Positions 27,508-36,001 of a DNA stretch of 64,000 bases are shown here, in pieces. This DNA comes from Clostridium sp. UBA4548. Lineage in GTDB: Bacteria > Bacillota > Clostridia > Clostridiales > Clostridiaceae. The DNA is taken from contig NZ_DGLI01000021.1 of assembly GCF_002387895.1 (NCBI RefSeq), positions 320,716 to 384,715 of the forward strand, read 5' to 3'. Below the pieces are notes generated by a model. The model had not been told where the DNA came from, did no database searches, and saw nothing but the letters and a program-made list of their open reading frames with translations. The position numbers were made by a program, and so were the translations under genes. Numbering within the stretch: position 1 is the stretch's first letter; each line of letters opens with the position of its first letter.

Positions 27508-27547
27508 TAGGAGCAGTATAACTCAAGTTATACTGCTCTTATTTTTA
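27508..27547 (+). terminator. Terminator after oppA copy 3
   Basis: GAGCAGTATAAC pairs with GTTATACTGCTC around TCAA and is followed by TTATTTTT. Confidence 0.9.
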
Positions 27548-27755
27548 TATAGGAAATTCTAATTTTTTCTGCCATAGCAAAATTTCTGTAAGGCCGTGGA
27601 ATTGCAATATCTCAAAATATATGTAAAAATTCAAGTAATTGAGGCCAGAGAGGAGTTGCATATTATACTTTCTGAAACTTAAATCTTTAAATGTTTTTTA
27701 ATGAATAAAAAACTTCTCCTTGTAGAAAATAGTAATATAAATAAGGAGGGGTACT

Positions 27756-27998
27756 ATGGGAAAAACACCACTAAAAAAGGTGATTAAATCAAAGCTAAAA
27801 AGCAATAGAGAATTAACTCCCCAAGAAAAAATGAGAGAAGAAATTAAATATGAAATTGCAGAGGAATTAGGACTTATAGATAAAGTTAGAGAATTAGGGT
27901 GGAGTGGACTTACAGCAGAAGAAACAGGAAGAATTGGTGGATTAATGACTAAAAAGAAAAAACTGTTGAATATGCCTAAAAACAAAGATATGTTATAA
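27756..27998 (+). CDS. Small acid-soluble spore protein, alpha/beta type
   Basis: An 80-residue basic protein. The core KYEIAEELGL matches the spore-protease (GPR) cleavage region of alpha/beta SASPs, and the second conserved part TAEETGRIGGLM corresponds to the DNA-binding helix with GxxGG. Such proteins coat and protect DNA in the dormant spore. AAGGAGGGG precedes the ATG. A TGAATA about 50 bases upstream could be a forespore sigma-G -35 box, but the -10 is not convincing. Confidence 0.8.
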   Translation: MGKTPLKKVIKSKLKSNRELTPQEKMREEIKYEIAEELGLIDKVRELGWSGLTAEETGRIGGLMTKKKKLLNMPKNKDML

Positions 27999-28193
27999 AA
28001 GATTTAGACAAAACTATTATTTTAATGTAAAATATGTTAGTGATATAATTCATGTAAGAGATTATAAAACTGGGCCTTTTAATTAACATTAATAAGATAT
28101 TTAGGTGTTATATACATATTTACTTCAATACTCTTTATGAGGGCTCTATTAAGATGATTTATAGATTTGTAGAAGGATAAGTTAGGTGATTTT

Positions 28194-28934
28194 ATGGAAT
28201 GTTACAATGAGTTTGCAGATGTTTATGATGAGCTTATACATGGAGATGTAGATTATAAGTCTTGGGCCGAGGTTATAACAGGTCTTTGTGATAAAGTGGG
28301 GTTAACAAAAAGAGATTATTTAGATTTAGCTTGTGGAACTGGAAATTTAACTGTAGAGGTAGGCAAGTTTTTTAAAACTACCACTGCTGTAGATTTATCA
28401 GAGGAAATGCTATCAATAGCTGAAGATAAGCTTAGAAACAACCATGTAAGAGCTAAGGTCATATGTCAAAATATTTGTGAACTGAATTTAAGAAAGAAAT
28501 TTGATTTAATAACTTGTGCATTAGATTCAACTAATTATATTTTGGAGAAACAGGATTTAATTAATTACTTTACTTCAGTTTATCAGCATTTAAAAGATGA
28601 AGGACTTTTTATCTTTGATATAAACTCTCAGTATAAGTTGTTAGAAGTTTTAGGGGAGAATACTTTCAATTATGATAATGATAAAGTAGTTTATATTTGG
28701 GAAAATGAAATTGAAAATGAAACTATAAATATGTACCTCACTTTCTTTATAAAAGAAGGACAAGTTTATAGAAGGTTTGATGAACATCATAGGGAGAAAA
28801 TCTATAGTGAAGAGTACTTAGAAGAAGTTTTACAACATATAGGTTTTCGAATCATAGAAAAATTAGATGATTATAAAAACAATAATATAAAGAAAAATAC
28901 AGAGAGAATAGTATATGTTCTAGGAAGAAGGTAA
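28194..28934 (+). CDS. Class I SAM-dependent methyltransferase
   Basis: The product is 246 residues. Motif I is LDLACGTGNLT, followed by the acidic end of strand 2 (AVDLSEEML) and the CALDSTNY post-motif. This is the YjhP/Methyltransf_11/25-like group that often precedes hslO or rsfS-type genes. The substrate cannot be assigned. It ends seven bases before hslO, so the two are probably co-transcribed. Confidence 0.8.
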   Translation: MECYNEFADVYDELIHGDVDYKSWAEVITGLCDKVGLTKRDYLDLACGTGNLTVEVGKFFKTTTAVDLSEEMLSIAEDKLRNNHVRAKVICQNICELNLRKKFDLITCALDSTNYILEKQDLINYFTSVYQHLKDEGLFIFDINSQYKLLEVLGENTFNYDNDKVVYIWENEIENETINMYLTFFIKEGQVYRRFDEHHREKIYSEEYLEEVLQHIGFRIIEKLDDYKNNNIKKNTERIVYVLGRR

Positions 28935-28940
28935 TAACAT

Positions 28941-29819
28941 ATGGATAAGTTGGTTAGAGCTACTGCTCAAAATGGAGACATAAGAATTATAGGTGCAACT
29001 ACTACAAGTTTAGTTCAAGAAGCTATGGAAATTCATAAATGTACACCAACAGCTGCTGCAGCATTGGGAAGAATGTTAACTGCGGGAAGTTTAATGGGAG
29101 CACTTTTAAAAAATGAAAAGGACAGCTTAACGATTCAAATTTCTGGAGGCGGTGAAGCTAAAGGAGTTATTGTTACAGCGCATTCAGATGCTAATGTAAA
29201 GGGATATATAGGTAATCCTGAGGTTGACTTACCTTTAAATTCTATTGGTAAGTTAGATGTGGGTGGAGCTATTGGCATCAATGGATATTTGAAGGTTATA
29301 AGAGATATGGGACTTAAAGAACCCTATATAGGTCAAGTGCCTATTCAAACAGGTGAAATTGGGGATGATTTAGCTTACTACTTTACGGTTTCAGAACAAA
29401 CTCCATCTGCGGTAGCCTTAGGAGTACTAGTGGATACGGATTTAACTATAAAGGCAGCTGGTGGGTTTATAATTCAAATGATGCCAGGAGCATCAGAATT
29501 TGTAGCAGATATATTATCCTACAGACTTCAAGAGGTGCCATCTATAACTTCTATGATTTCTGAAGGTATGTCTATAGAAGATATATTGAAATATATTTTT
29601 GAGGATATGGATTTAAAAATACATGAGGAATTAACACCAGAGTATAAATGTGATTGTTCAAGAGAAAGAGTAGAAAGAGCACTGATAAGCATAGGGAAAA
29701 AAGATCTTCAAGAGTTACATGAAGAAGGTAAGAGTGAAGAGTTGTTATGTCATTTTTGCAATAAAGCATATTTGTTCACTAATGAAAATATAGGTAGCTT
29801 ATTAAAGGAATTAAATTAA
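28941..29819 (+). CDS. hslO: Redox-regulated chaperone Hsp33
   Basis: The 292-residue cytoplasmic holdase is activated by oxidation. The zinc/redox cysteines are C237-x-C239 and C270-x-x-C273 near the C-terminus, in the expected C-X-C...C-X-X-C arrangement. The N-terminal domain begins DKLVRATAQNGDIRI as in the family. An AAGAAGG site precedes the ATG, and a strong terminator follows. Confidence 0.96.
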   Translation: MDKLVRATAQNGDIRIIGATTTSLVQEAMEIHKCTPTAAAALGRMLTAGSLMGALLKNEKDSLTIQISGGGEAKGVIVTAHSDANVKGYIGNPEVDLPLNSIGKLDVGGAIGINGYLKVIRDMGLKEPYIGQVPIQTGEIGDDLAYYFTVSEQTPSAVALGVLVDTDLTIKAAGGFIIQMMPGASEFVADILSYRLQEVPSITSMISEGMSIEDILKYIFEDMDLKIHEELTPEYKCDCSRERVERALISIGKKDLQELHEEGKSEELLCHFCNKAYLFTNENIGSLLKELN

Positions 29820-29870
29820 GAAACCTTTAAAATAGTTAACTATTATTTACTTTAATTAATTTTAGATTAA

Positions 29871-29917
29871 TAAGTTCTGTTGGTAGCTGTGGTGTTACTA
29901 ACGGGACTTATTTTTAT
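29871..29917 (+). terminator. Terminator after hslO
   Basis: TAAGTTCTGTTGGTA pairs with TACTAACGGGACTTA (G-T pairs included) around a 10-base loop, then TTTTT. Confidence 0.8.
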
Positions 29918-30032
29918 ATATAAGTTGCAATAGAATTTCTACATTACTGAGCGAATTTAAAATAATTTATAGGAAAGAGAATGAAAAAGTAGGTTTGTTG
30001 GAAGTGTAATCTCTTTATTACATTCTATATAA
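29917..30032 (+). repeat. Dispersed two-hairpin intergenic repeat, family 1, copy C
   Basis: It begins TATAAGTTGCAATA directly after the hslO terminator, then GGAAAGAGAATGAAAAAGTAGG, and ends CTTTATTACATTCTATAT. The first hairpin is weakened here (AATAATTTAT instead of GCAACTTA), while the second keeps GAATG/CATTC. Confidence 0.6.
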
Positions 30033-30381
30033 AAAGATTTTTATTATTTATGGATATAATTTATCAGTGCAGTTGCAATCGATAATTGTAATGGTTGATT
30101 TATAAGAAACTAATACTTTAAATCTTGCCATTTACTATCCTTAATATTGAGGTGGTATGTGACTTCCAAGGAGTAGTTTATTTAATAATTCCACAAATAA
30201 ATTTAAGGAAGGAAAATTTGGTTTATTATGAAGAGTTGTATTTTCCATTACTTAAGTTATTGGAAATGAAAGCTGAAATTTTAATAGAGATGCAAAAAAA
30301 GATGCTATGTAGTAAAGTTGAGAAATTAATAGGAAATAAAAGAGAATACATGATATTTTGGAAGAATAGGTCAAATAACTG
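30033..30381. other. Non-coding or decayed stretch before the tRNA operon
   Basis: An open frame (about 30149-30384) could give roughly 80 residues from weak start codons behind GAGGTGG, but it has no recognised domain, and its stop overlaps a promoter. It may be a remnant. Confidence 0.3.
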
Positions 30382-30410
30382 TTGACAGAGGAGTATAAGT
30401 TTTGTATATT
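30382..30410 (+). promoter_or_regulatory. tRNA operon promoter 1
   Basis: TTGACA 30382-30387, 17 bases, TATATT 30405-30410. Confidence 0.75.
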
Positions 30411-30451
30411 ATATATGTGCCAAGAAACAGTTTGAGACAATAAAAAAACTG

Positions 30452-30480
30452 TTGACACAAAATTAATTAAGTATTATAAT
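30452..30480 (+). promoter_or_regulatory. tRNA operon promoter 2
   Basis: TTGACA 30452-30457 and TATAAT 30475-30480 with a 17-base spacer, an exact consensus match 20 bases before the first tRNA. Confidence 0.9.
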
Positions 30481-30499
30481 AATACATGTTGGAAGAATT

Positions 30500-30575
30500 G
30501 GTCGCATAGCTCAGCTGGGAGAGCATCTGCCTTACAAGCAGAGGGTCACAGGTTCGATCCCTGTTGCGACCACCA
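30500..30575 (+). tRNA. tRNA-Val (TAC)
   Basis: The cloverleaf folds: acceptor GGTCGCA/TGCGACC, anticodon stem TCTGC/GCAGA with loop CTTACAA, T loop TTCGATC, encoded CCA. First of five tRNAs. Its anticodon fits the GTA specifier of the valS T-box. Confidence 0.97.
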
Positions 30576-30580
30576 TATAT

Positions 30581-30657
30581 GGCCCAGTGGCTCAGTTGGT
30601 TAGAGTGCCGGCCTGTCACGCCGGAGGTCGAGGGTTCGAGTCCCTTCTGGGTCGCCA
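30581..30657 (+). tRNA. tRNA-Asp (GTC)
   Basis: Acceptor GGCCCAG/CTGGGTC, anticodon stem CCGGC/GCCGG with loop CTGTCAC, T loop TTCGAGT, encoded CCA. Confidence 0.97.
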
Positions 30658-30674
30658 TTAACTTAATAAAACAA

Positions 30675-30750
<76 letters not shown>

Positions 30751-30756
30751 ACATGT

Positions 30757-30831
30757 GCGGGAGTGGCTCAGTGGTAGAGCGTCACCTTGCCAAGGTGAAC
30801 GTCGCGAGTTCGAATCTCGTCTTCCGCTCCA
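30757..30831 (+). tRNA. tRNA-Gly (GCC)
   Basis: Acceptor GCGGGAG/CTTCCGC, anticodon stem TCACC/GGTGA with loop TTGCCAA, T loop TTCGAAT, encoded CCA. Confidence 0.97.
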
Positions 30832-30834
30832 TGT

Positions 30835-30908
30835 GGCGCCATAGCCAAGTGGTAAGGCAGAGGCCTGCAAAGCCTTTATCCCCAGTTCAAATCTGGGTGG
30901 CGCCTCCA
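30835..30908 (+). tRNA. tRNA-Cys (GCA)
   Basis: Acceptor GGCGCCA/TGGCGCC, anticodon stem GAGGC/GCCTT with loop CTGCAAA, T loop TTCAAAT, encoded CCA. Last tRNA of the operon. Confidence 0.97.
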
Positions 30909-30942
30909 AAAAAGCATTGCATTAGCAATGCTTTTTTGTTTT
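30908..30942 (+). terminator. Terminator of the tRNA operon
   Basis: AAAAAGCATTGC pairs with GCAATGCTTTTT around ATTA and continues into a T-rich run. Confidence 0.92.
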
Positions 30943-31022
30943 TTGTAGTTTTAAATGCAGTGTTTCCTATATGATAAGTTGTTAAAAAACTATAATAAGT
31001 AGCACTAAATTCTATATTATAA

Positions 31023-31073
31023 AGAAAATCTTACTAAAAGAAGATGATCATCTTTTTTAGTAAGATTTTTTAT
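31023..31073. terminator. Terminator at the end of the minus-strand gene at 31070
   Basis: ATCTTACTAAAA and TTTTTTAGTAAGAT form a long stem, with inner GAAGAT/ATCTTT around GATC. T-rich on both strands, so it is probably bidirectional. Confidence 0.75.
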
Positions 31074-31765
31074 AGGATCAATATACTACCTCTATCTATT
31101 AAGGGGCTATCACTTAAATAAAAAGGCTTCACTTTATGCTTATGCAAAAAATCTAATACTAAACTTCCGTATTTATACTTCTCTAAGGTTCCATAAAAAA
31201 CTATAGTATCCTCTAATTTTCCACAGGTTCCTCCTATGAAACCATAATTAAGTCCAGGGAGAAGTATATCGCCAGGGGGTAATAAAAGAACGTCAATAGG
31301 TTCTTTTTCAAGGGCTTTAGCTATGGATAAATCAGAAGTTATAATAGCGTTATCATTTATTATTGCGGTAGAACATTTGGTATAGCCTTGTTTTACATTT
31401 ATAAGTTTTTTTGAGGAAAAATTAGCTAAAAGAGTTTTATCTGTAAAATTCAAATTGTGAATAAAATAGTCCTTTAAGCTAACAGCATTTAAACATATAT
31501 CATAAGGATAACTTTTATTTAAAGAGTTAACAGTGTATTCAATGTTTAAATTTATTTTTTTCAATAGTTGTATAAAACTTTCATCTATATCCTTATGAAC
31601 AAGGATTTTATCATCATTAAGCAAATGTATAAGAATATCTGGATGACCACAAATAGCTGGATATAGTAAAGCTGAAGGAGGGCAAATTATCACGGTGCAA
31701 CCTAAGTTTTCTAAGTTATATTTTTCTTGGCAGGAAATCCTATAATCTACAAAGGCATATTTCAA
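31070..31765 (-). CDS. Conserved clostridial protein of unknown function (DUF6873-like)
   Basis: The product is 231 residues with no membrane segment or signal. It alternates alpha and beta structure and has short motifs: CPPSALLYPAICGHPDI near the N-terminus, KQGYTKCSTAI in the middle and LLLPPGDILLPGLNYGFIGGTCG near the end. The mix of conserved G, H, C and D resembles the guanidino-modifying (GME-type) fold, but this is only an impression. TTG at 31765 is chosen since GAAGGAAG precedes it; the ATG at 31795 abuts an AAGG with no spacing. Monocistronic. Confidence 0.5.
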   Translation of the reverse strand: MKYAFVDYRISCQEKYNLENLGCTVIICPPSALLYPAICGHPDILIHLLNDDKILVHKDIDESFIQLLKKINLNIEYTVNSLNKSYPYDICLNAVSLKDYFIHNLNFTDKTLLANFSSKKLINVKQGYTKCSTAIINDNAIITSDLSIAKALEKEPIDVLLLPPGDILLPGLNYGFIGGTCGKLEDTIVFYGTLEKYKYGSLVLDFLHKHKVKPFYLSDSPLIDRGSILIL

Positions 31766-32075
31766 TAGTTTCACTTCCTTCAGTAATTTTTCCATCCTTA
31801 AACAATTAATCTAAGTGTATTTTACGCAAAGTTGCCATTATTATCATGAAAAATAATTTTCTACAAATTGTTCCACATATTATTATGGCACTGTCGACAA
31901 TTGTTTTCAATATAATGAATATACATTTTATTAAAACACATAATAAAATATAAAATAGGTTAAATCATGTGTCAAAAAAACGTTTAAGTAACATTCTTAA
32001 AGTTAAATTTGATTATAGCTTGAAAGAAGTTCAAAGGATAAAATCCACTAAAGTGGGTAAAAAGGGGTGAACTAC
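31766..32075. other. Divergent region upstream of ytxC
   Basis: About 310 AT-rich bases carry the promoters of the two divergent genes. Nothing close to a sigma-A consensus was seen upstream of ytxC, as expected if sporulation sigma factors are used, but no specific site is called. Confidence 0.3.
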
Positions 32076-32975
32076 ATGCTACTATTGGAATTAATAGATA
32101 ATAGTAATAGAGATTATATGGTAGAAGATATTAAGGATATGATAACATATTTTAACAAGAAGAATGTAACCTTAGATATGTCAGTAAGTTTTGAACAGGG
32201 AAAACAGTTAATAAAGATACAAGGTGATGATAAAAAATATGACAATAAGATGATAAAGCTAATAAATTTACATCTAGGAAATGTACTATATAAGGTAATA
32301 ATAGATGAATTCTATAAGAATAACATAGGAAAATTATTAACGGAGAGCTTTCCTTTTTTGAAATTTGATGATATAAAAGCCTTAAAGGAAATGGTCTATA
32401 GGGCCTTAAGGGATGAAGATGAAAAAGTAGATGAGACAGTAATATATTTTATGAATAGGAAGAACAATGTTATTGAAAAGATTGTGCAGTGCCTGGAAGA
32501 AAATAATGAAGTGAATGTGCAAGGCTTATTAACTTTTCGAATGAAAGATTTTAAAGAAGACTTAGAAAGTATCGTTGAAAAAGTGGTAGAAAAATACATG
32601 GTTGAAAAGGAGTATAACGAATTTATTAAATTATTGAAGTACTTTGTTGAGGTTCAGGAGAGTAAGCTTCAGGAAGTTCATATAATGATAGATGAAAAAG
32701 GAGACTATATCGTTAAGGATGAATTTGGTAATGATATATTAAATAATTTAATTGACGAATTGTATGAAACAAAGTATACTGCTAAGGTAACTTCAGAAGA
32801 TTTGATAATAAGTGGTCTTATAACAACAGCGCCACAAAGAGTTATCATACACTCAGTTCATAACTGTATTAACAAAGAATTAATTGAAACTATAAAAAAT
32901 GTATTTGAGAATAGGGTGAGCTACTGTAATGATTGCAAACAGTGTGAAGCCTTAAGAAGTAAAGCTAAGATTTAG
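32076..32975 (+). CDS. ytxC: Sporulation protein YtxC family
   Basis: The product is 299 residues. The middle is a run of charged helices (FKEDLESIVEKVVEKYMVEKEYNEF in part) and the C-terminal third has the YtxC pattern ending CNDCKQCEAL with three cysteines. In Bacillus, ytxC lies beside the thrS-infC-rpmI-rplT region as it does here, supporting the call. The ATG at 32076 has AAAGGGG eight bases ahead. Its function in sporulation is undefined. Confidence 0.8.
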   Translation: MLLLELIDNSNRDYMVEDIKDMITYFNKKNVTLDMSVSFEQGKQLIKIQGDDKKYDNKMIKLINLHLGNVLYKVIIDEFYKNNIGKLLTESFPFLKFDDIKALKEMVYRALRDEDEKVDETVIYFMNRKNNVIEKIVQCLEENNEVNVQGLLTFRMKDFKEDLESIVEKVVEKYMVEKEYNEFIKLLKYFVEVQESKLQEVHIMIDEKGDYIVKDEFGNDILNNLIDELYETKYTAKVTSEDLIISGLITTAPQRVIIHSVHNCINKELIETIKNVFENRVSYCNDCKQCEALRSKAKI

Positions 32976-32987
32976 CTTAAAGTACTA

Positions 32988-33016
32988 TTGACATTGAAGT
33001 AATATAGTAGTATAAT
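32988..33016 (+). promoter_or_regulatory. Promoter of the infC-rpmI-rplT operon
   Basis: TTGACA 32988-32993 and TATAAT 33011-33016, 17-base spacer, exact consensus. Confidence 0.9.
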
Positions 33017-33022
33017 TACCTT

Positions 33023-33165
33023 TGTTGAGAAAAAAATTAAACATAATACTGAATGATTTAAGTAGGAACTGCCGTTTCTCACCTTACAGTTATGCTAGTA
33101 AGGTTAAAGATGAATTTGTTAAAAAGTAACAATTGGACGGCGTTTGTCGTCCTTTTTATTTTATA
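33023..33165 (+). promoter_or_regulatory. infC leader attenuator (L20-leader type)
   Basis: The 5' untranslated region ends in a terminator: GGACGGC 33135-33141 pairs with GTCGTCC 33146-33152, then TTTTTATTTT. Its position in front of infC-rpmI-rplT matches the known L20-binding leader of low-GC Gram-positives, in which ribosomal protein L20 represses its own operon. The L20-binding pseudoknot was not modelled here. Confidence 0.7.
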
Positions 33166-33197
33166 TATTTTTCTAAATACACCTGGAGGTGAATGTT

Positions 33198-33716
33198 ATT
33201 AGCAAAAATAAAGACTTCATGATGAATGAAGAAATAAGGGAAAAAGAAATTAGAGTTATCGGTGCTGATGGAGAACAACTTGGAATTCTTCCAACAAAAG
33301 AGGCACTTAGGATGGCAGAAGAAAAAGAGCTTGATTTAGTTGCAATATCACCAAATGCAGCTCCACCTGTTTGTAAAATAATGGATTTTGGAAAATTCAT
33401 TTATGAGCAGCAGAAGAAAGACAAGGAAGCTAAGAAAAAGCAAAAGGTTATTACAATTAAAGAAATTAGATTGAGTGCTACAATTGAAGAGCATGATATT
33501 GAAATTAAAGCAAATAATGCAAAGAAATTTTTAACTGATGGAGACAAAGTTAAAATTACTGTGAGATTTAGAGGAAGAGAAATTGAAAACTCACATGTGG
33601 GACGTAAGATATTAGATCTTTTTGTTGAAAAAATTGGTGACATTTTCATAGTAGAAAAGCCAGCAAGACAAGAAGGTAGAAATATGATAATGATATTAGC
33701 TCCAAAAAGAGCATAA
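33198..33716 (+). CDS. infC: Translation initiation factor IF-3 (rare ATT start)
   Basis: This 172-residue factor prevents subunit association and proofreads initiator selection. N-domain: NEEIREKEIRVIGADGEQLG, C-domain with RFRGREIENS. The start is ATT at 33198: GGAGGT at 33185-33190 lies seven bases ahead, and the reading then begins SKNKDFMMNEE as in other Firmicute IF-3. The in-frame GTG at 33189 lies inside the ribosome site. An ATT start permits IF-3 to repress its own translation. First gene of the operon. Confidence 0.95.
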   Translation: MSKNKDFMMNEEIREKEIRVIGADGEQLGILPTKEALRMAEEKELDLVAISPNAAPPVCKIMDFGKFIYEQQKKDKEAKKKQKVITIKEIRLSATIEEHDIEIKANNAKKFLTDGDKVKITVRFRGREIENSHVGRKILDLFVEKIGDIFIVEKPARQEGRNMIMILAPKRA

Positions 33717-33735
33717 CTGAGAGGAGGACTTTATT

Positions 33736-33933
33736 ATGCCAAAAATGAAAACTCATAGAGGTGCAGCTAAAAGATTCAAGAAGACAGGAACAGGTAAGTT
33801 AAAAAGAGCGAAAGCTTTCAAACGCCATATATTAACTAAGAAAAGCTCAAAAACTAAGAGAAACCTTAGAAAAACAGGATATGTTTCAGCTTCTCAAGAA
33901 AAAGTAATGAAAAAATTACTACCATACTTATAA
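33736..33933 (+). CDS. rpmI: 50S ribosomal protein L35
   Basis: The 65-residue, very basic protein opens PKMKTHRGAAKRFKKTGTGK, the family signature. GAGGAGG precedes the ATG. It sits between infC and rplT in the classical order. Confidence 0.98.
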   Translation: MPKMKTHRGAAKRFKKTGTGKLKRAKAFKRHILTKKSSKTKRNLRKTGYVSASQEKVMKKLLPYL

Positions 33934-33960
33934 TAGGAATTGTCTAGGAGGTAATGATAA

Positions 33961-34320
33961 ATGGCAAGAGTAAAGAGAGCAATCAACGCTCGTAAAAAAC
34001 ATAAAAAAATATTAAAACTTGCAAAAGGATACTACGGTGGAAAAAGCAAGTTATTTAAAACTGCTAATGAGTCAGTTATAAGAGCACTAAGAAATGCTTA
34101 TGTTGGAAGAAAATTAAAAAAGAGAGACTTCAGAAAACTATGGATAGCTAGAATTAATGCTGGTACTAGACTAAATGGTCTTTCATACTCAAGATTCATG
34201 AATGGAATGAAACTTGCTGGAATAGATATCAACAGAAAAATGCTTTCTGAAATAGCTATAAATGATCCAAAAGCATTTGCTGAATTAGTTGAAGTAGCTA
34301 AGAAGCAATTAGAAGCTTAA
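33961..34320 (+). CDS. rplT: 50S ribosomal protein L20
   Basis: The 119-residue, basic protein opens ARVKRAINARKKHKKILKLA. It has an early role in 23S rRNA assembly and in Firmicutes also autoregulates the operon. AGGAGG lies before the start. Confidence 0.98.
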   Translation: MARVKRAINARKKHKKILKLAKGYYGGKSKLFKTANESVIRALRNAYVGRKLKKRDFRKLWIARINAGTRLNGLSYSRFMNGMKLAGIDINRKMLSEIAINDPKAFAELVEVAKKQLEA

Positions 34321-34349
34321 TATATAATAGAATAATTAGTTATATATAC

Positions 34350-34377
34350 ATAAAATGTAGCCTTTGGCTGCATTTTT
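34350..34377 (+). terminator. Terminator of infC-rpmI-rplT
   Basis: AAATGTAGCC pairs with GGCTGCATTTTT around TTT. Confidence 0.85.
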
Positions 34378-34616
34378 GCTTTATATAATTTTTTTTTGGA
34401 AATACTAATTTTACAATAGGAAAAAAAGGCTTAGTTAAACTAGCAAATAGTAGTTCAACTTTGAGAGATAAGTTAAACACATTTTTTTAATAGGTTTACA
34501 CATATCGCAAGAATTGTTAAGTTTGTTAAATTTAATAAAGTCTATGTACAATTGTAAATAACAGGTATATATTAGTTATATACTTTAGACATTAGGAATG
34601 ATTAGAGGTGTTTTCT

Positions 34617-35984
34617 TTGGAAATTAAACTAAAAGATAGTCTAAGAAAGTTTAAATTTACTCCTGTTCAGATAGTGGTAATTGGATTTGCCTTAACAATT
34701 TTAATTGGAGCAACCTTACTAACTTTACCAATATCTGCTGTAAGTGGTGAGTTTACACCTTTTATAGATTGTCTTTTTACTGCTACATCAGCGGTTTGTG
34801 TGACAGGGTTAGTAACTGTAGATACAGGAACTCATTGGACTTATTTCGGAAAAACAGTAATTATGTTGCTAATACAAATTGGGGGATTAGGCTTTATGTC
34901 CTTCGCCACTTTACTTTCACTAATTATTGGTAAAAAAATTACATTAAGAGAAAGATTAGTAATGCAGGAATCCCTTAATTTAAATTCCTTGCAAGGTGTG
35001 GTTAAACTAGTAAAATATATCTTGGTCTTTACATTTTCTGTAGAGTTAGCAGGTGCTATTTTATTTTCAACCCAATTTATACCTGACTTTGGAATTGGAA
35101 AAGGAATATATTATAGTATATTTCATGCGGTTTCATTTTTCTGTAATGCAGGTTTTGATGTAATGGGGGAGTTTAAAAGTTTAACTGAGTACTATAACAA
35201 TTCAGTTGTAATATTAACCACCTCCTCTTTAATTGCAATTGGAGGATTAGGATTCATTGTTTGGGATGAAATATACCATTATAAAAAGATTAAAAGGTTT
35301 TCACTTCATTCAAAAGTAGTAATATCAATGACATCTATCTTAATTGTATCTGGAGCTGTATTATTCTTCATATTTGAATATAACAATCCTGGAACTATGG
35401 AGCCTATGAGCTTAAAAGGAAAAGTCTTATCCTCAATTTTAGCTTCTATAACACCAAGAACTGCAGGAGTTAACTCGATAAACCTTTCAGCCATGACTTC
35501 AGCATCAATTCTTTTGACTATTATACTTATGTTTATAGGTGGGTCGCCAGGGTCTACAGCTGGAGGGATTAAGACCTCTACCTTTGGTATTTTATTAATG
35601 ACTGTGGTATCTGTTATAAGAGGAAGAGAAGATACGGAATACTTTAAAAGAAGAGTAAGCAAAGATATAGTTTATAAGGCACTTGCTGTAACTATTATAG
35701 GGTTGGGCATTGTATTTGCCGTAACCATGATATTATCCTTTACAGAAAGAGGAAGTGGAATGCCTTTTGAGTATTACTTATATGAAGCTACTTCAGGTTT
35801 TGGTACCGTAGGGTTGAGCTTAGGGTTAACCCAAAAACTTACTACCTTTGGAAAGATAATAGTTGCATTAACAATGTATGCAGGTAGAGTTGGTCCACTA
35901 ACTATAGCAGTAGCTATGACTATACGAAAACATGATAGGGGAAATTCTATTAGATACCCTGAAGATAAAATTTTAGTTGGATAG
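34617..35984 (+). CDS. ktrB: Potassium uptake transporter membrane subunit (TrkH/KtrB family)
   Basis: A 455-residue membrane protein with about eight to ten hydrophobic segments and four pore loops of the TrkH/KtrB kind, for example TATSAVCVTGL, SFFCNAGFD, GGSPGSTAGG and EATSGFGTVGLS, each with the filter glycine. It moves K+ with Na+ or H+. The TTG at 34617 is preferred as GAGGTG precedes it; a GTG at 34608 overlaps that site. Followed eight bases after its last full codon region by the regulatory subunit gene. Confidence 0.93.
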   Translation: MEIKLKDSLRKFKFTPVQIVVIGFALTILIGATLLTLPISAVSGEFTPFIDCLFTATSAVCVTGLVTVDTGTHWTYFGKTVIMLLIQIGGLGFMSFATLLSLIIGKKITLRERLVMQESLNLNSLQGVVKLVKYILVFTFSVELAGAILFSTQFIPDFGIGKGIYYSIFHAVSFFCNAGFDVMGEFKSLTEYYNNSVVILTTSSLIAIGGLGFIVWDEIYHYKKIKRFSLHSKVVISMTSILIVSGAVLFFIFEYNNPGTMEPMSLKGKVLSSILASITPRTAGVNSINLSAMTSASILLTIILMFIGGSPGSTAGGIKTSTFGILLMTVVSVIRGREDTEYFKRRVSKDIVYKALAVTIIGLGIVFAVTMILSFTERGSGMPFEYYLYEATSGFGTVGLSLGLTQKLTTFGKIIVALTMYAGRVGPLTIAVAMTIRKHDRGNSIRYPEDKILVG

Positions 35985-36001
35985 AAGAGAAGGTGTTAAC
36001 A

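Noticed and set aside
30125..30385. Open frame of up to 86 codons before the tRNA operon
   Set aside because: Its best start is TTG without a site, its end overlaps a consensus promoter, and the product matches nothing known to me. It may be a remnant.
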